A stretch of DNA of 64,000 nucleotides from an uncultured Flavobacteriales bacterium (GCA_946479285.1 CAMLFH010000012.1:1-64000); one strand, 5' to 3'; counted from the stretch's first letter, positions 46,058 through 55,429 are shown. Notes: generated by a model not told the origin, from the sequence alone. Translations and numbers: made by a program.

Positions 46058-46252
46058 ATTGCCCCGAAATCCAAAAATCCATTTCGTTCGTACTTAGAAT
46101 ATCATACAGTGTGGTAACTGTAATAGATGTGTTTGTTAGGTACGGCTTTCTAAGGCCAGATAAATTTAGGGTGTTAGGTTTATAATTTTAGAATCCTGGT
46201 TTGCTTTTGCAGATCAGGATTTCTTCTTTTGCATGAAATCAATTAGTTACTA

Positions 46253-46283
46253 TTGCCATTTCACTATTTACTCCTTACTTTTG
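46253..46283 (+). promoter_or_regulatory. Bacteroidetes-type promoter of trhO
   Basis: TTG at 46253-46255, a 20-base spacer, TACTTTTG at 46276-46283. The leader to the ATG at 46312 is about 20-25 bases. Confidence 0.7.
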
Positions 46284-46311
46284 CATCACTTTTTACAAAA
46301 ACAAACATAGC

Positions 46312-47355
46312 ATGCAACTGTGGAACACATTTAGTAAAGAGGAATTAGAGCAAAAATTGCGCGAGGCGGGTCATGAATTTGTGACCATCTCATTCTACAA
46401 GTACGCAAAAATTGCCAATCCTCAAATTTTCAGAGATTACATTTACCAGTTATTGGATAACTGCGGAGTCCTTGGGCGAATTTACGTAGCCAATGAAGGA
46501 ATCAATGCACAGATCTCAGTACCAACAGATCGATTGAATGATTTTCGTTCCAGCCTTTATTCCATCGACTTTTTGGATGAAGTGCGATTGAATATCGCAG
46601 TGGAAGAAGAAGGTGCGGAATTCCCGTTCCTGAAACTGAAAGTAAAAGTTCGGAGTAAGATCTTAGCTGACGGATTGACGGATGAGTCTTTCGACGTGAC
46701 GGATATCGGGAAGCATTTGAAAGCGGAAGAATTTAACGAACTCACACAAGATCCGAATACGATCCTGATTGATTTCCGGAATCATTACGAACACGAAGTA
46801 GGTCATTTCAAAGGAGCAATCCTACCGGATGTGGATACTTTCCGCGAATCTTTGCCCATTATTGAGGATGCGTACCTGAAAGGAAATGAAGATAAGAATA
46901 TTGTGATGTACTGCACCGGAGGAATTCGCTGCGAAAAAGCTTCTGCCTGGTTCAAGCACCGCGGGTTCAAAAATGTGCATCAGTTGGAAGGCGGAATCAT
47001 CAAGTACGCGAACGAATGCAAAGAAAAAGGCCTTGAAAATCGTTTTGTCGGGAAGAATTTTGTGTTTGACGAACGACGTGGAGAACGCATTACGGACGAT
47101 GTGGTTTCCAATTGTCATCAATGCGGCGAACCGGCAGATGTGCACGTGAATTGTGCCAACGAAGCATGTCATTTGTTGTTCATCCAGTGTGAAAAATGTA
47201 CTGCGAAATATGAAAGCTGCTGTACACCTGAATGCCAGGAAATTATTCACCTTTCTTTTGAGGAACAAAAAGCCTTGAGAAAAGGACAGGAGAATAGTAA
47301 TAAAATATTCAAAAAAGGACGGGCGGAGCATTTATTGCAGAAATTGAATCAATAA
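46312..47355 (+). CDS. trhO: tRNA uridine(34) hydroxylase TrhO (rhodanese domain)
   Basis: 347 residues. The N-terminal ferredoxin-like part has YVANEGINAQISVP; the rhodanese part has DFRNHYEHEVGHFKGAILPD and the active-site loop YCTGGIRCEKA with C201. The C-terminus is rich in cysteines (NCHQCGEPADVHVNCANEACHLLFIQCEKC, then CCTPEC), probably metal-binding, as in TrhO/YceA. It makes 5-hydroxyuridine at position 34 using oxygen. lgt starts 33 bases downstream on the same strand. Confidence 0.95.
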   Translation: MQLWNTFSKEELEQKLREAGHEFVTISFYKYAKIANPQIFRDYIYQLLDNCGVLGRIYVANEGINAQISVPTDRLNDFRSSLYSIDFLDEVRLNIAVEEEGAEFPFLKLKVKVRSKILADGLTDESFDVTDIGKHLKAEEFNELTQDPNTILIDFRNHYEHEVGHFKGAILPDVDTFRESLPIIEDAYLKGNEDKNIVMYCTGGIRCEKASAWFKHRGFKNVHQLEGGIIKYANECKEKGLENRFVGKNFVFDERRGERITDDVVSNCHQCGEPADVHVNCANEACHLLFIQCEKCTAKYESCCTPECQEIIHLSFEEQKALRKGQENSNKIFKKGRAEHLLQKLNQ

Positions 47356-47387
47356 AACTGCTATCTTCGACCAACAAAATCAAGCAC

Positions 47388-48278
47388 GTGGAATTAGTAA
47401 TTGACTGGAAAGTAGATTCACAAATAATAGACGGATGGTCTACACCAAACTTATACGGATTGTTGTTCGTTGGAGGAATGATCCTTGGATATTACATCAT
47501 CAAAAGAATGTTCAAATCGGAAGGGATTTCCGAAAAATACCTGGATAAATTACTGTTGTACGTGGTTCCTGCAACCATTATTGGTGCACGTTTGGGACAT
47601 GTGTTTTTCTATGGGCCATATTGGGATCGATTTTCTCCGAACGGTACATTGATCGAAGAAGGTTATTTGTCTCATCCCTTATCTATTCTGAGAGTGTGGG
47701 AAGGCGGTTTGGCAAGTCACGGCGCGGCAATTATGATTCTGATCATGTTGTATGTTTATTCCAGGAACGTCGTTAAAAGGCCCATGTTGTGGATTTTGGA
47801 TCGAATCGTAGCTCCAATTGCTATTGCAGGATGTTTCATCCGATTGGGGAACCTGGTTAATCATGAGATTATCGGAACACCTACAGATCTTCCGTGGGGA
47901 TTTTTGTTTAACAATGCAGGAGATGAGTATTTGGATGCAAATGGAAATGTGATCCCGCGTCATCCGGCTCAATTGTATGAAGCCATCACTTATTTGTTCT
48001 CGTTCATCGTTTTAATGAGAATGTATTGGAAAACGAATGCAAAATTAATTCCGGGAAGATTGTTCGGGATGTTCATGATTTTGATCTGGACGGCAAGATT
48101 TGTTATTGAGTTCATTAAAGTTGGTCAAACCCAGCGAGATGATGTATGGGCTTTGAATACCGGGCAGTTGTTGAGTATTCCTTTTGTCCTGATCGGCTTG
48201 TATTTGACCTTCCGGAAAGTTCCGCAAAAAGAACAGGCAAAATTTGACGAGGCAGTGGCAACACCGCTTCCACAATAA
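47388..48278 (+). CDS. lgt: Prolipoprotein diacylglyceryl transferase
   Basis: 296 residues, polytopic. GARLGHVFFYGP, GGLASHGAAIM, RLGNLVNHEIIG and HPAQLYEAI cover the Lgt motifs with the catalytic R and H residues. It attaches the lipid to lipobox cysteines in the inner membrane, as needed for the many lipoproteins in this window. The start is GTG at 47388 because no in-frame ATG precedes the conserved N-terminal segment. Confidence 0.95.
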   Translation: MELVIDWKVDSQIIDGWSTPNLYGLLFVGGMILGYYIIKRMFKSEGISEKYLDKLLLYVVPATIIGARLGHVFFYGPYWDRFSPNGTLIEEGYLSHPLSILRVWEGGLASHGAAIMILIMLYVYSRNVVKRPMLWILDRIVAPIAIAGCFIRLGNLVNHEIIGTPTDLPWGFLFNNAGDEYLDANGNVIPRHPAQLYEAITYLFSFIVLMRMYWKTNAKLIPGRLFGMFMILIWTARFVIEFIKVGQTQRDDVWALNTGQLLSIPFVLIGLYLTFRKVPQKEQAKFDEAVATPLPQ

Positions 48279-48302
48279 TCGAAAAGCTTTTTATATAAAA
48301 AT

Positions 48303-48340
48303 AGTAGAGGTGCGATTAATTGCACCTCTACTGTTTTTTT
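48303..48340. terminator. 30-nt palindrome with T-run, dispersed family member D
   Basis: AGTAGAGGTGCGATT and TAATTGCACCTCTACT-type arms (48303-48332, one G-T pair), 25 bases after the lgt stop, followed by T's. Two pairs differ from member A with both partners changed. Confidence 0.88.
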
Positions 48341-48380
48341 GCCTTTTGAATTTGCATTTTATATATTGAATTACTAGTCG

Positions 48381-48388
48381 TATCTTTG
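48381..48388 (+). promoter_or_regulatory. Possible -7 box of rimO
   Basis: TATCTTTG, just before the structured repeat (48396-48456). The only TTG triplets upstream are 12 or 26 bases away. Confidence 0.4.
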
Positions 48389-48395
48389 TGCCTTC

Positions 48396-48456
48396 GCTGA
48401 AGCTCTTAGCCTTCGCAAAGCCGCTTCGGCGGAGCAAGGTCAGCATAAGCGTTGCA
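48396..48456 (+). repeat. Structured leader repeat, diverged copy 3
   Basis: GCTGAAGCTCTTAGCCTTCG...GGTCAGCATAAGCGTTGCA can be aligned with the 54-nt repeat at 23381/60511 (GCTG-AGCT-GCC-TCGC-AAAGC-GGCG-TCAGC-GCA in order). It includes a CCGC-TTCG-GCGG hairpin (UUCG tetraloop in RNA). It ends 17 bases before the rimO ATG. Confidence 0.6.
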
Positions 48457-48473
48457 CCCCTTTGGTTGATTTC

Positions 48474-49787
48474 ATGAAAACAAAAACACTTCGTAAGAAT
48501 AAAGTAAATGTCATAACACTTGGTTGTGCAAAGAACACCTTTGATTCCGAGGTGATGATGGCGCAATTGGCTGCCAACAAGTTTGAAGTGGAGCATGAAG
48601 CCAAACAGGATGATTCTGAGATTGTGATTATTAATACCTGTGGTTTTATTGATAATGCAAAACAGGAATCCATTGAAATGATCCTGCGCTATGCCGATGC
48701 GAAGAAAGAAGGATTGGTAGACAAAGTTTACGTGACCGGTTGCCTGGCTCAGCGGTACAAAGACGATTTGGAGCAGGAAATTCCGGAAGTGGACGCCTTT
48801 TTCGGGACCAGGGAATTGCCGCGCTTACTCAAAACATTAAAAGCAGATTACAAGCACGAATTAGTTGGAGAGCGTTTACTGACGACTCCTTCTCATTATG
48901 CTTATTTCAAAATAGCAGAAGGCTGCGACAGACCATGTTCGTTTTGTGCCATTCCTTTAATGAGAGGAAAACACGTTTCGACTCCAATGGACCAGCTGGT
49001 GAATTCTGCGAAAAGTTTGGCTGCAAAAGGTGTTAAAGAGATTTTGCTGATCGCGCAGGATTTGACTTACTACGGACTGGATATTTACAAAAAGCGAAAC
49101 CTGGCTGAATTGCTGGATCAGCTTGCTGCAGTAGAAGGAATCGAGTGGATTCGTCTGCACTATGCTTTCCCGGCGGGTTTCCCAATGGACGTGCTGGATG
49201 CAATGGTGAAACATCCGAATGTATGTTTATACCTGGACATGCCTTTGCAGCACGGATCAACAAAAATCCTTCAGTCGATGCGCCGCGGAATTACACGTGA
49301 GAAAACAGAAGCACTGGTAAAAACGATCCGTGAGAAAGTTCCGGGAGTTGCTATTCGTACCACGTTGATTGCAGGTTACCCGGGAGAAACGCAAGCCGAT
49401 TTCGAAGAAATGTATGAGTTTGTAGAACGGATGCGTTTTGATCGTTTGGGAATCTTCACTTATTCACACGAGGAAAATACACATGCCCATACTTTGGAAG
49501 ACGATGTTCCGGATGAGGTAAAGCGCCAGCGTGCTGATGAGATCATGGAACTGCAATCCGGTATTAGTTATGAATTGAACCAGGAAAAGATCGGTAAAAC
49601 ATTCAAAGTTCTTTTTGACCGTATTGAAGGGGATTATTTCATCGGCAGAACAGAATTCGATTCTCCGGAAGTGGACAATGAAGTACTTGTAAAAAAATCC
49701 GAAGGATATGTCAGTATCGGTGATTTTGCCATGGTCGAGATCACATCAGCAGATCATTACGATTTGTACGGAAAGTTTGCGGAGTAA
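48474..49787 (+). CDS. rimO: Ribosomal protein S12 methylthiotransferase RimO
   Basis: 437 residues from the ATG at 48474 (a start four codons upstream is less likely). N-terminal MTTase domain with ITLGCAKNTFDSEVM (C18) and IVIINTCGFIDNAKQES, radical-SAM cluster C151-x3-C155-x2-C158 in CDRPCSFC, and a C-terminal TRAM domain after about 370. It adds a methylthio group to Asp89 of S12. The structured repeat and a -7 box precede it. Confidence 0.96.
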   Translation: MKTKTLRKNKVNVITLGCAKNTFDSEVMMAQLAANKFEVEHEAKQDDSEIVIINTCGFIDNAKQESIEMILRYADAKKEGLVDKVYVTGCLAQRYKDDLEQEIPEVDAFFGTRELPRLLKTLKADYKHELVGERLLTTPSHYAYFKIAEGCDRPCSFCAIPLMRGKHVSTPMDQLVNSAKSLAAKGVKEILLIAQDLTYYGLDIYKKRNLAELLDQLAAVEGIEWIRLHYAFPAGFPMDVLDAMVKHPNVCLYLDMPLQHGSTKILQSMRRGITREKTEALVKTIREKVPGVAIRTTLIAGYPGETQADFEEMYEFVERMRFDRLGIFTYSHEENTHAHTLEDDVPDEVKRQRADEIMELQSGISYELNQEKIGKTFKVLFDRIEGDYFIGRTEFDSPEVDNEVLVKKSEGYVSIGDFAMVEITSADHYDLYGKFAE

Positions 49788-50132
49788 AATCAAGACTTTA
49801 TTAAATTTTCATTAAATATTTGTTCAGCCGTTGAATTCGTTAATTCATGGGTGGAATATAGTCATTTGTCGATACCTTATTTAGTAAGTGATTGATAGTC
49901 TTTGTATTTTTGCTCCGATAATACTATTACTTATTAAAAAATAATGGAAACTATTCACGCGTAAGATCTGAAATTCAGAGGACTATATGTTTTTGATTTC
50001 ACCCAATTTATAAATCAAGACGGCTTATTTTTTTAAATCCAGGGGTTAACCCCTGATTTTAGTCTTTTGACAGCTCCAGCTATTCTGCCCGAAATGGTTT
50101 TCCCTATTTTTGAACAAACTAAACAGTTACTT
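49788..50132. other. Gene-free stretch of 345 bases
   Basis: No coding frame with a credible start. It holds an AGGGGTTAACCCCT perfect palindrome (50041-50054), two TATTTTTG words resembling -7 boxes (near 49907 and 50105-50112, the latter 20 bases before the ATG at 50133), and AT-rich sequence. Confidence 0.6.
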
Positions 50133-50486
50133 ATGAAAAAAAAGGTACTATTCATTGGGATTTGCGTATGTTCATTAGCTAATTTCAGCTATGGGCAGTC
50201 CCAGACAAACTCCTTAAAAGAATCAACACCCATTGTTGTTTCATCACACCCTGAATTGAGTGCGCAACGTGCAAAATTGGATGCAAAACAAGCTGAGATT
50301 AACCAGGCTGTTACTTCCTCACGCGCACAGGCGGCTAAATTGAATGACGAATTCCGTGTGTTGAAAGAAGAATACGTTCGATTACTGAAAGTGGAGTTAG
50401 AGAAAACTACTGATGCGCAATTGAGAACCCAGTTGCAGGAAGAAATCACACGTTATTCTGAAATAACGAATTCACAAACACGCTAA
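50133..50486 (+). CDS. Small secreted coiled-coil protein
   Basis: 117 residues from the ATG at 50133. Signal peptide 1-21 (SYG-Q). The mature part is helical with heptads (SAQRAKLDAKQAEINQAVTSSRAQAAKLNDEFRVLKEEYVRLLKVELE), a likely coiled coil. The longer reading from 50067 has no signal peptide at its start. It stands 12 bases before the large repeat protein gene, so the two are co-transcribed. Function unknown. Confidence 0.65.
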   Translation: MKKKVLFIGICVCSLANFSYGQSQTNSLKESTPIVVSSHPELSAQRAKLDAKQAEINQAVTSSRAQAAKLNDEFRVLKEEYVRLLKVELEKTTDAQLRTQLQEEITRYSEITNSQTR

Positions 50487-50497
50487 TCACTGAAGCT

Positions 50498-52780
50498 ATG
50501 AAAACAAGCATTTTAAAAACAGCTGCTCTATGCGGCTTAATGGCTATTGGACTTATTTCCAGATCCAATGCACAATCCTTCTCAGAATCGTTTAACGATA
50601 TTACCCTTCTTGCCGGGAATGGCTGGGTAATGACGAATGCAAGTGTTGCAGTTGGATCTACGAACTGGTTTCAGGGGAATCCTGTTGGTGCCGGCGGGCC
50701 GTTTGATGCTTTCAATGGAGCAACAAACGCTTATATTGGTGCGAACTACAACAATACCGGATCAGTAGGAACGATCAGCAACTGGTTGATGACTCCAAAC
50801 CGCACATTCAGAAATGGTGACGTAATTACTTTCTATACACGTAAACCTTCACCCGATACTTACGCTGACAGATTGGAGGTGCGTTTAAGTACCAATGGAG
50901 CAAGTACTAATGTTGGAACGGGAAATGCAGTTGGAGATTACACTACCTTATTAATGAGTGTAAATCCCGGTTTGACTTTAGGAGTATATCCTACAGCTTG
51001 GACTCTTTATACAATCACAATTTCAGGATTGCCTGCTCCTACGTCAGGGCGTATTGCATTCAGATACTTTGTAACAGGTGCAGGTCTTAGCGGAACAAAT
51101 TCTGATTATATCGGGATTGACCAGGTAGACTACACACCATATGTTTGTCCTTCGTTTACGATGACAACTGGTGGAGCTTTGACAGGTGGAGCTGCAGGCA
51201 ACGCGTATTCAACTACATTAACTCAAACCGGAGCACTTGGAACGCCAAACTTTGCAGTTACAGCAGGAGCTCTCCCTCCGGGATTGTCTTTGTCTGCAAG
51301 CGGAACCATTTCCGGAACACCAACAGCTACCGGAACATTTAACTTCACTTCTACTGTAAGTGATAACAGCGGCTGTTCAGGATCACAAGCCTATTCTATT
51401 ACGGTTGTTTGTCCGGCAAATCCAATTGCTCTTAGCACTGCGCCTGCATTGTGTGATAATGCTTCGCCATATACATTGGTGCAAGGTTCACCGGCAGGAG
51501 GAACTTATTCAGGTACCGGTGTTACAGGTGGTCAGTTTAATCCTGCAGCCGGAACACAAACACTTACTTATGATTACACAGATCCTTACGGATGTGCATA
51601 CAATTCAAATTTCACGATTACTGTAAATGTTGCTCCATTTGTATCTCAAAGTGCTATTTCAGCAGTTTGTGACAATGCAGGAACAGTAGCATTGACAGGC
51701 GGAAGTCCTGCAGGAGGAACATATAGCGGAACTGGTGTTACAGGAGGTAATTTCGATCCTTCAGCAGGAACACAAACAGTAACTTATACCTACACAGATG
51801 TAAACGGATGTGCAGATAATACAACTACATCAATCACTGTAAATCCTGCTCCAAGTGTTTCTCAAAGTGCTATTTCAGCAGTTTGTGATAATTCCGGAGC
51901 AGTGACTTTAACGGGTGGAAGTCCGGCAGGTGGGACTTACAGTGGAACAGGAGTAAATGCAAGCGGTGATTTTGAGCCTACAGCAGGAACACAAACAATT
52001 ACTTACACTTTTACCGATGTAAATGGATGTACAGATAATGCATCAACAGTGATCACTGTAAATCCTGCGCCTTCAGTTTCTCAAAGTGCCTTTTCTGCTG
52101 TTTGCAGCAACTCGGGAATAGTGGCATTGACAGGTGGAAGTCCGGCGGGTGGAACTTACAGCGGAATGGGTGTTTCAGGAACTGATTTTGATCCTGCGGT
52201 TGGGACACAAACGGTTACTTACTCGTTTACGGATGCAAATGGATGTACAGGCGATGCCTCTCAGTCGATTACTGTAGATCCTGCTCCAATAGTTGCATTT
52301 AATTCTCCTGTTTCAGCTATGTGTTTGAATCATCCTGCATTGACACTTTCAGGTGGAGCACCTGCAGGTGGAACATATAGCGGGACTGGCGTAAGCGGAG
52401 GGAACTTCAATCCTTCTACAGCAGGTGCAGGTAACCATGTGATCACTTATTCTTTCACAGATGCAAACGGATGTGATGGCCAGGCAACAATTACAATGAA
52501 TGTAAGTGCTTGTTTGGGGCTTGTTGAAAATGGGAAAGAATTCGGATTGGAAGTTTATCCAAACCCAACGACAGGTAAATTTACTGCAAGCGTCACTTCA
52601 GGTTCTGATTTCTCTATTGTAAACGTAGTAGATATTCAGGGAAAAGAAGTTCCGTTTGGATCTTCTAAATCTGCTGCAACTGCTATTGAAGTTGATTTTT
52701 CAAACCAGGTTTCGGGAGTTTATTTCGTAAATGGATCTGTTGACGGACAACGTTTTGTTTTCCGTGTTCAAAAGCAATAA
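50498..52780 (+). CDS. Secreted T9SS protein with five Ig-like repeats
   Basis: 760 residues. Signal peptide 1-25. About 30-215 is a cleaved-adhesin/MAM-like domain (choice-of-anchor type), then a He_PIG Ig-like module (ALPPGLSLSASGTISGTPTATGTF), then five repeats of about 72 residues each with VCDN-x-G...GGSPAGGTYSGTGV and DVNGC. The last 80 residues hold VYPNPTTGKFTASV and NVVDIQGKEV, a type A sorting domain. Probably a surface adhesin or part of an extracellular structure. A strong terminator follows. Confidence 0.88.
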   Translation: MKTSILKTAALCGLMAIGLISRSNAQSFSESFNDITLLAGNGWVMTNASVAVGSTNWFQGNPVGAGGPFDAFNGATNAYIGANYNNTGSVGTISNWLMTPNRTFRNGDVITFYTRKPSPDTYADRLEVRLSTNGASTNVGTGNAVGDYTTLLMSVNPGLTLGVYPTAWTLYTITISGLPAPTSGRIAFRYFVTGAGLSGTNSDYIGIDQVDYTPYVCPSFTMTTGGALTGGAAGNAYSTTLTQTGALGTPNFAVTAGALPPGLSLSASGTISGTPTATGTFNFTSTVSDNSGCSGSQAYSITVVCPANPIALSTAPALCDNASPYTLVQGSPAGGTYSGTGVTGGQFNPAAGTQTLTYDYTDPYGCAYNSNFTITVNVAPFVSQSAISAVCDNAGTVALTGGSPAGGTYSGTGVTGGNFDPSAGTQTVTYTYTDVNGCADNTTTSITVNPAPSVSQSAISAVCDNSGAVTLTGGSPAGGTYSGTGVNASGDFEPTAGTQTITYTFTDVNGCTDNASTVITVNPAPSVSQSAFSAVCSNSGIVALTGGSPAGGTYSGMGVSGTDFDPAVGTQTVTYSFTDANGCTGDASQSITVDPAPIVAFNSPVSAMCLNHPALTLSGGAPAGGTYSGTGVSGGNFNPSTAGAGNHVITYSFTDANGCDGQATITMNVSACLGLVENGKEFGLEVYPNPTTGKFTASVTSGSDFSIVNVVDIQGKEVPFGSSKSAATAIEVDFSNQVSGVYFVNGSVDGQRFVFRVQKQ
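51419..52507 (+). repeat. Five tandem 72-codon repeats inside the T9SS protein gene
   Basis: Repeats start with PALCDN-, PFVSQSAISAVCDN-, PSVSQSAISAVCDN-, PSVSQSAFSAVCSN- and PIVAFNSPVSAMC-. Repeats two, three and four are closest in sequence; the first and last are diverged. Confidence 0.85.
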
Positions 52781-52798
52781 TTTATAAATCAATGAATT

Positions 52799-52834
52799 AA
52801 AAAGGGCTGTCTTATTTTTAAGACAGCCCTTTTT
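52799..52834 (+). terminator. Strong terminator
   Basis: AAAAGGGCTGTCTTA and TAAGACAGCCCTTTT with a four-base loop, followed by T's. Confidence 0.92.
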
Positions 52835-52923
52835 AATAACTTAAATTTTCGGTGAAACCGGATGTTTATTTGTTGAATGCGTCCAAATGCTAATTTCCAC
52901 GTTAATCTTTCCTGATCAGAAAT

Positions 52924-52931
52924 TATCTTTG
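52924..52931 (+). promoter_or_regulatory. Possible -7 box
   Basis: TATCTTTG 20 bases before the ATG at 52952; no TTG at the right distance. Confidence 0.4.
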
Positions 52932-52951
52932 TACGGAAACCTTAAACAAGT

Positions 52952-54259
52952 ATGAACTATTCACTACAACTGCGGGCAATTTTTATTGTCTCACTATTAC
53001 TCCTCTCAACTGCTTTTTCGCAAGCGCAGACAAATTACCGGATTTCAGTTCCTCAAAGCTATCTCACCAAAGATTTTTTAGCTCTGGCAACGGACAATAT
53101 TGTTAATAACGGAAGATTTATCTCCGAAAATAAATTCGAATTGATCCTGGAGCAGGAACATGCTGAAAATTATGTCAGATCAGTATTTGAATCTGTTGGA
53201 ATTCCGGTGTTGGCGGTGAGCAGTAACAAACAGAAAGAGACATTCAGAGAAAAAGCAGGAGGAAATGACTGTGAAACTGCCGAATTGTTATGTTCTAATA
53301 CGTCACAGACGGCCAACAGCGGTGGTGCAGGGGCAACACAGGAATTAAACGGGACCAGCCAGGGATGCCTTGGTATTGAGCATCAATCTTCCTGGTATTA
53401 TCTGAATGTTCAATCAGGTGGAACGCTGACCATGACTATTGGTCCGACGAGTGGAACGGATGATTACGATTTCGCCATTTGGGGACCGTTTACAGCTGCT
53501 ACTGCCAATGCAAATTGTCCACCGACTGCAGCTCCGATCCGCTGCAGCTATTCCGCCTCAACCGGAAATACGGGATTAATGATTCCAGTCAATGGACAGA
53601 CGAGTTCATTTGGCTGTGGTTTTTTGGGTTTAGGACCATGCAGTGGATTAATAACAACTGTGAACAATCCTGCGGATAATAGCGAAGGTACAGGAGGCGA
53701 TAAATGGGTGAGTAATTTAACTACTTCTGCAAACGAGGTTTATATTTTACTGGTAGATAATTTTTCAAATTCCGGGCAAGCGTATAACATGTCTTTTGGA
53801 GGTTCCTCTGTTTTGGGCTGTACACCGATAGTTTTACCGGTTGAATTAAGTGCTTTTACCGTATCAAAAACATCGAAAGGAAATAGTCTGAACTGGACAA
53901 CTCAATCCGAAGACCGTTCGAATTATTTTATGGTGGAATGGACAACAAATCCTGCTTCCGGAAACTGGACTGAAATTGCAAATGTGCCCGCATTAGGTCA
54001 TTCACAGGAAATACATGACTACAGTACGTTTCATTCGAATCCGTCACTAACTGAAGTGAATTATTACCGGTTGAATTTGACGGACTTAGATGGTTCCAGA
54101 ACGACTTATGATGCCTATTTATTAAGTGCAGACAATGGTAAAGATTCCAAAAAGGTTACACACGTTTATAATTTGATGGGACAGGAAGTAGATGATCATT
54201 GCAAAGGCATTGTGATTTATTATTATTCCGACGGGACCACTGAAAAAGTGTATAGATAA
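52952..54259 (+). CDS. Secreted protein with short T9SS-like C-terminal end
   Basis: 435 residues. Signal peptide 1-25 (SQA-Q). The central module has SSWYYLNVQSGGTLTMTIGP, DYDFAIWGPF, APIRCSYS and AYNMSFGG, which matches the middle block of the protein at 20028-21902. A fibronectin-like part follows (LPVELSAFTVSKTSKGNSLNWTTQSE). The end (VYNLMGQEVDDHCKGIVIYYYSDGTTEKVYR) resembles a shortened type A sorting domain. Probably exported by T9SS to the surface. Terminator after the stop. Confidence 0.8.
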   Translation: MNYSLQLRAIFIVSLLLLSTAFSQAQTNYRISVPQSYLTKDFLALATDNIVNNGRFISENKFELILEQEHAENYVRSVFESVGIPVLAVSSNKQKETFREKAGGNDCETAELLCSNTSQTANSGGAGATQELNGTSQGCLGIEHQSSWYYLNVQSGGTLTMTIGPTSGTDDYDFAIWGPFTAATANANCPPTAAPIRCSYSASTGNTGLMIPVNGQTSSFGCGFLGLGPCSGLITTVNNPADNSEGTGGDKWVSNLTTSANEVYILLVDNFSNSGQAYNMSFGGSSVLGCTPIVLPVELSAFTVSKTSKGNSLNWTTQSEDRSNYFMVEWTTNPASGNWTEIANVPALGHSQEIHDYSTFHSNPSLTEVNYYRLNLTDLDGSRTTYDAYLLSADNGKDSKKVTHVYNLMGQEVDDHCKGIVIYYYSDGTTEKVYR

Positions 54260-54288
54260 TCGTCATCTGTTTGGAATAAATTCATTTT

Positions 54289-54320
54289 AAAGTCGTTCGG
54301 AAACGGACGACTTTTATTTT
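54289..54320 (+). terminator. Terminator
   Basis: AAAGTCGTTCG pairs with CGGACGACTTT around GAAA (one G-U), followed by T's. Confidence 0.85.
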
Positions 54321-54337
54321 TTTGTTACTTTGGCATC

Positions 54338-55342
54338 ATGGACATTCAGAACCGACTACTTGAACAGCTAAAGGCGAAACTTCCTCCGGATACTTCATTG
54401 GGTAAATTACTGATGGATGACCTGGAGTTATCGCGTGACTCGGCATATCGGAGAGCACGTGGTGAAACTGCTTTGAAACCGGAAGAGATTAACCTGCTTT
54501 GTCAAAAATACGACCTCTCAATAGATAAAATCATCGGTGTTTCAGGTAAAAGTGTCACCTTTCAATACAATCCCATTCAGCGTTCGGAATTTTCTTTTGA
54601 AACCTACCTGAACGGAATTATGGACGGCTTTAAACGAATGGTTGCCCAGCGCTCCCAGGAACTTTATATGTCAAACCTGGATCTGATTATTTTCCAACTA
54701 TTGAATTCACCTGCTCTTTTGCGTTTCAAATTACTCTATTTCGGAAAGTGTTATTTGAAACTGGGGCAATTGGATGATGTGAAGTTTCACAAAGGATGGA
54801 AAGGCGATATTTCCGATGAGCACCTGCAGCAGATGGCCAATTTCTATATCCGGGTTAAATCTACAGAAGTAATAGGATACGACGCCGGAAAAGGACTGAT
54901 CCGTGAAATTGTTTCATTCTATGAATTAGGATATTTTGAAACTCCGGAAGATGCCATTTTCCTGATAGATGAAGTTGCTGCTTTGGTAGAACACATCAAA
55001 AAGCAAGCGGAAATCGGCCGGAAATTCATTAAAGGACAACCTGTTATAACGGAAGCGGATAATTTCCATTTATACCTGCACCAAACCTATATTCAGGATA
55101 ATACGATTATTTCAGAAACAAATGCCTACCGCATGTTGTATATTACCCACAACATGATGAACTACCTATATACAATCGATCAGGATTATGTCAACAAATC
55201 ATTTGCGGTTTTTCAATCCATGCTGAAAAGCTGCGTGAAAATTTCGGAAGAGAATCAACGCCAGCGAAATGCCTACTTTGAAAGCCTGGGACAGTTTATT
55301 TCAAAAGCAAAAATCCGCATTGAAGGAACAGAATTGTATTAA
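54338..55342 (+). CDS. HTH-like transcription regulator candidate
   Basis: 334 residues, no signal peptide. The first ~65 residues (LLEQLKAKLPPDTSLGKLLMDDLELSRDSAYRRARGETALKPEEINLLCQKYDLSIDKIIG) look like an XRE-like helix-turn-helix with an SRDSAYRRARGE recognition segment; the remainder is helical and may be a sensor/oligomer domain (TPR-like). Bacteroidetes have many such regulators with unknown signals. It lies directly upstream of the ECF sigma gene (122 bases) on the same strand. Confidence 0.6.
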   Translation: MDIQNRLLEQLKAKLPPDTSLGKLLMDDLELSRDSAYRRARGETALKPEEINLLCQKYDLSIDKIIGVSGKSVTFQYNPIQRSEFSFETYLNGIMDGFKRMVAQRSQELYMSNLDLIIFQLLNSPALLRFKLLYFGKCYLKLGQLDDVKFHKGWKGDISDEHLQQMANFYIRVKSTEVIGYDAGKGLIREIVSFYELGYFETPEDAIFLIDEVAALVEHIKKQAEIGRKFIKGQPVITEADNFHLYLHQTYIQDNTIISETNAYRMLYITHNMMNYLYTIDQDYVNKSFAVFQSMLKSCVKISEENQRQRNAYFESLGQFISKAKIRIEGTELY

Positions 55343-55429
55343 TTTCTTGTTTCCGGGCAACCTTTTGTTTTGACCTGAGTAATTGGTAAGAACGTAAAAG
55401 AAAAATGCAGATGAAATGAATTGATTTCT

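Noticed and set aside
51419..52507. DNA-level satellite or recent amplification
   Set aside because: The repeats are in frame protein domains with diverged DNA, typical for Ig-like repeats of surface proteins.
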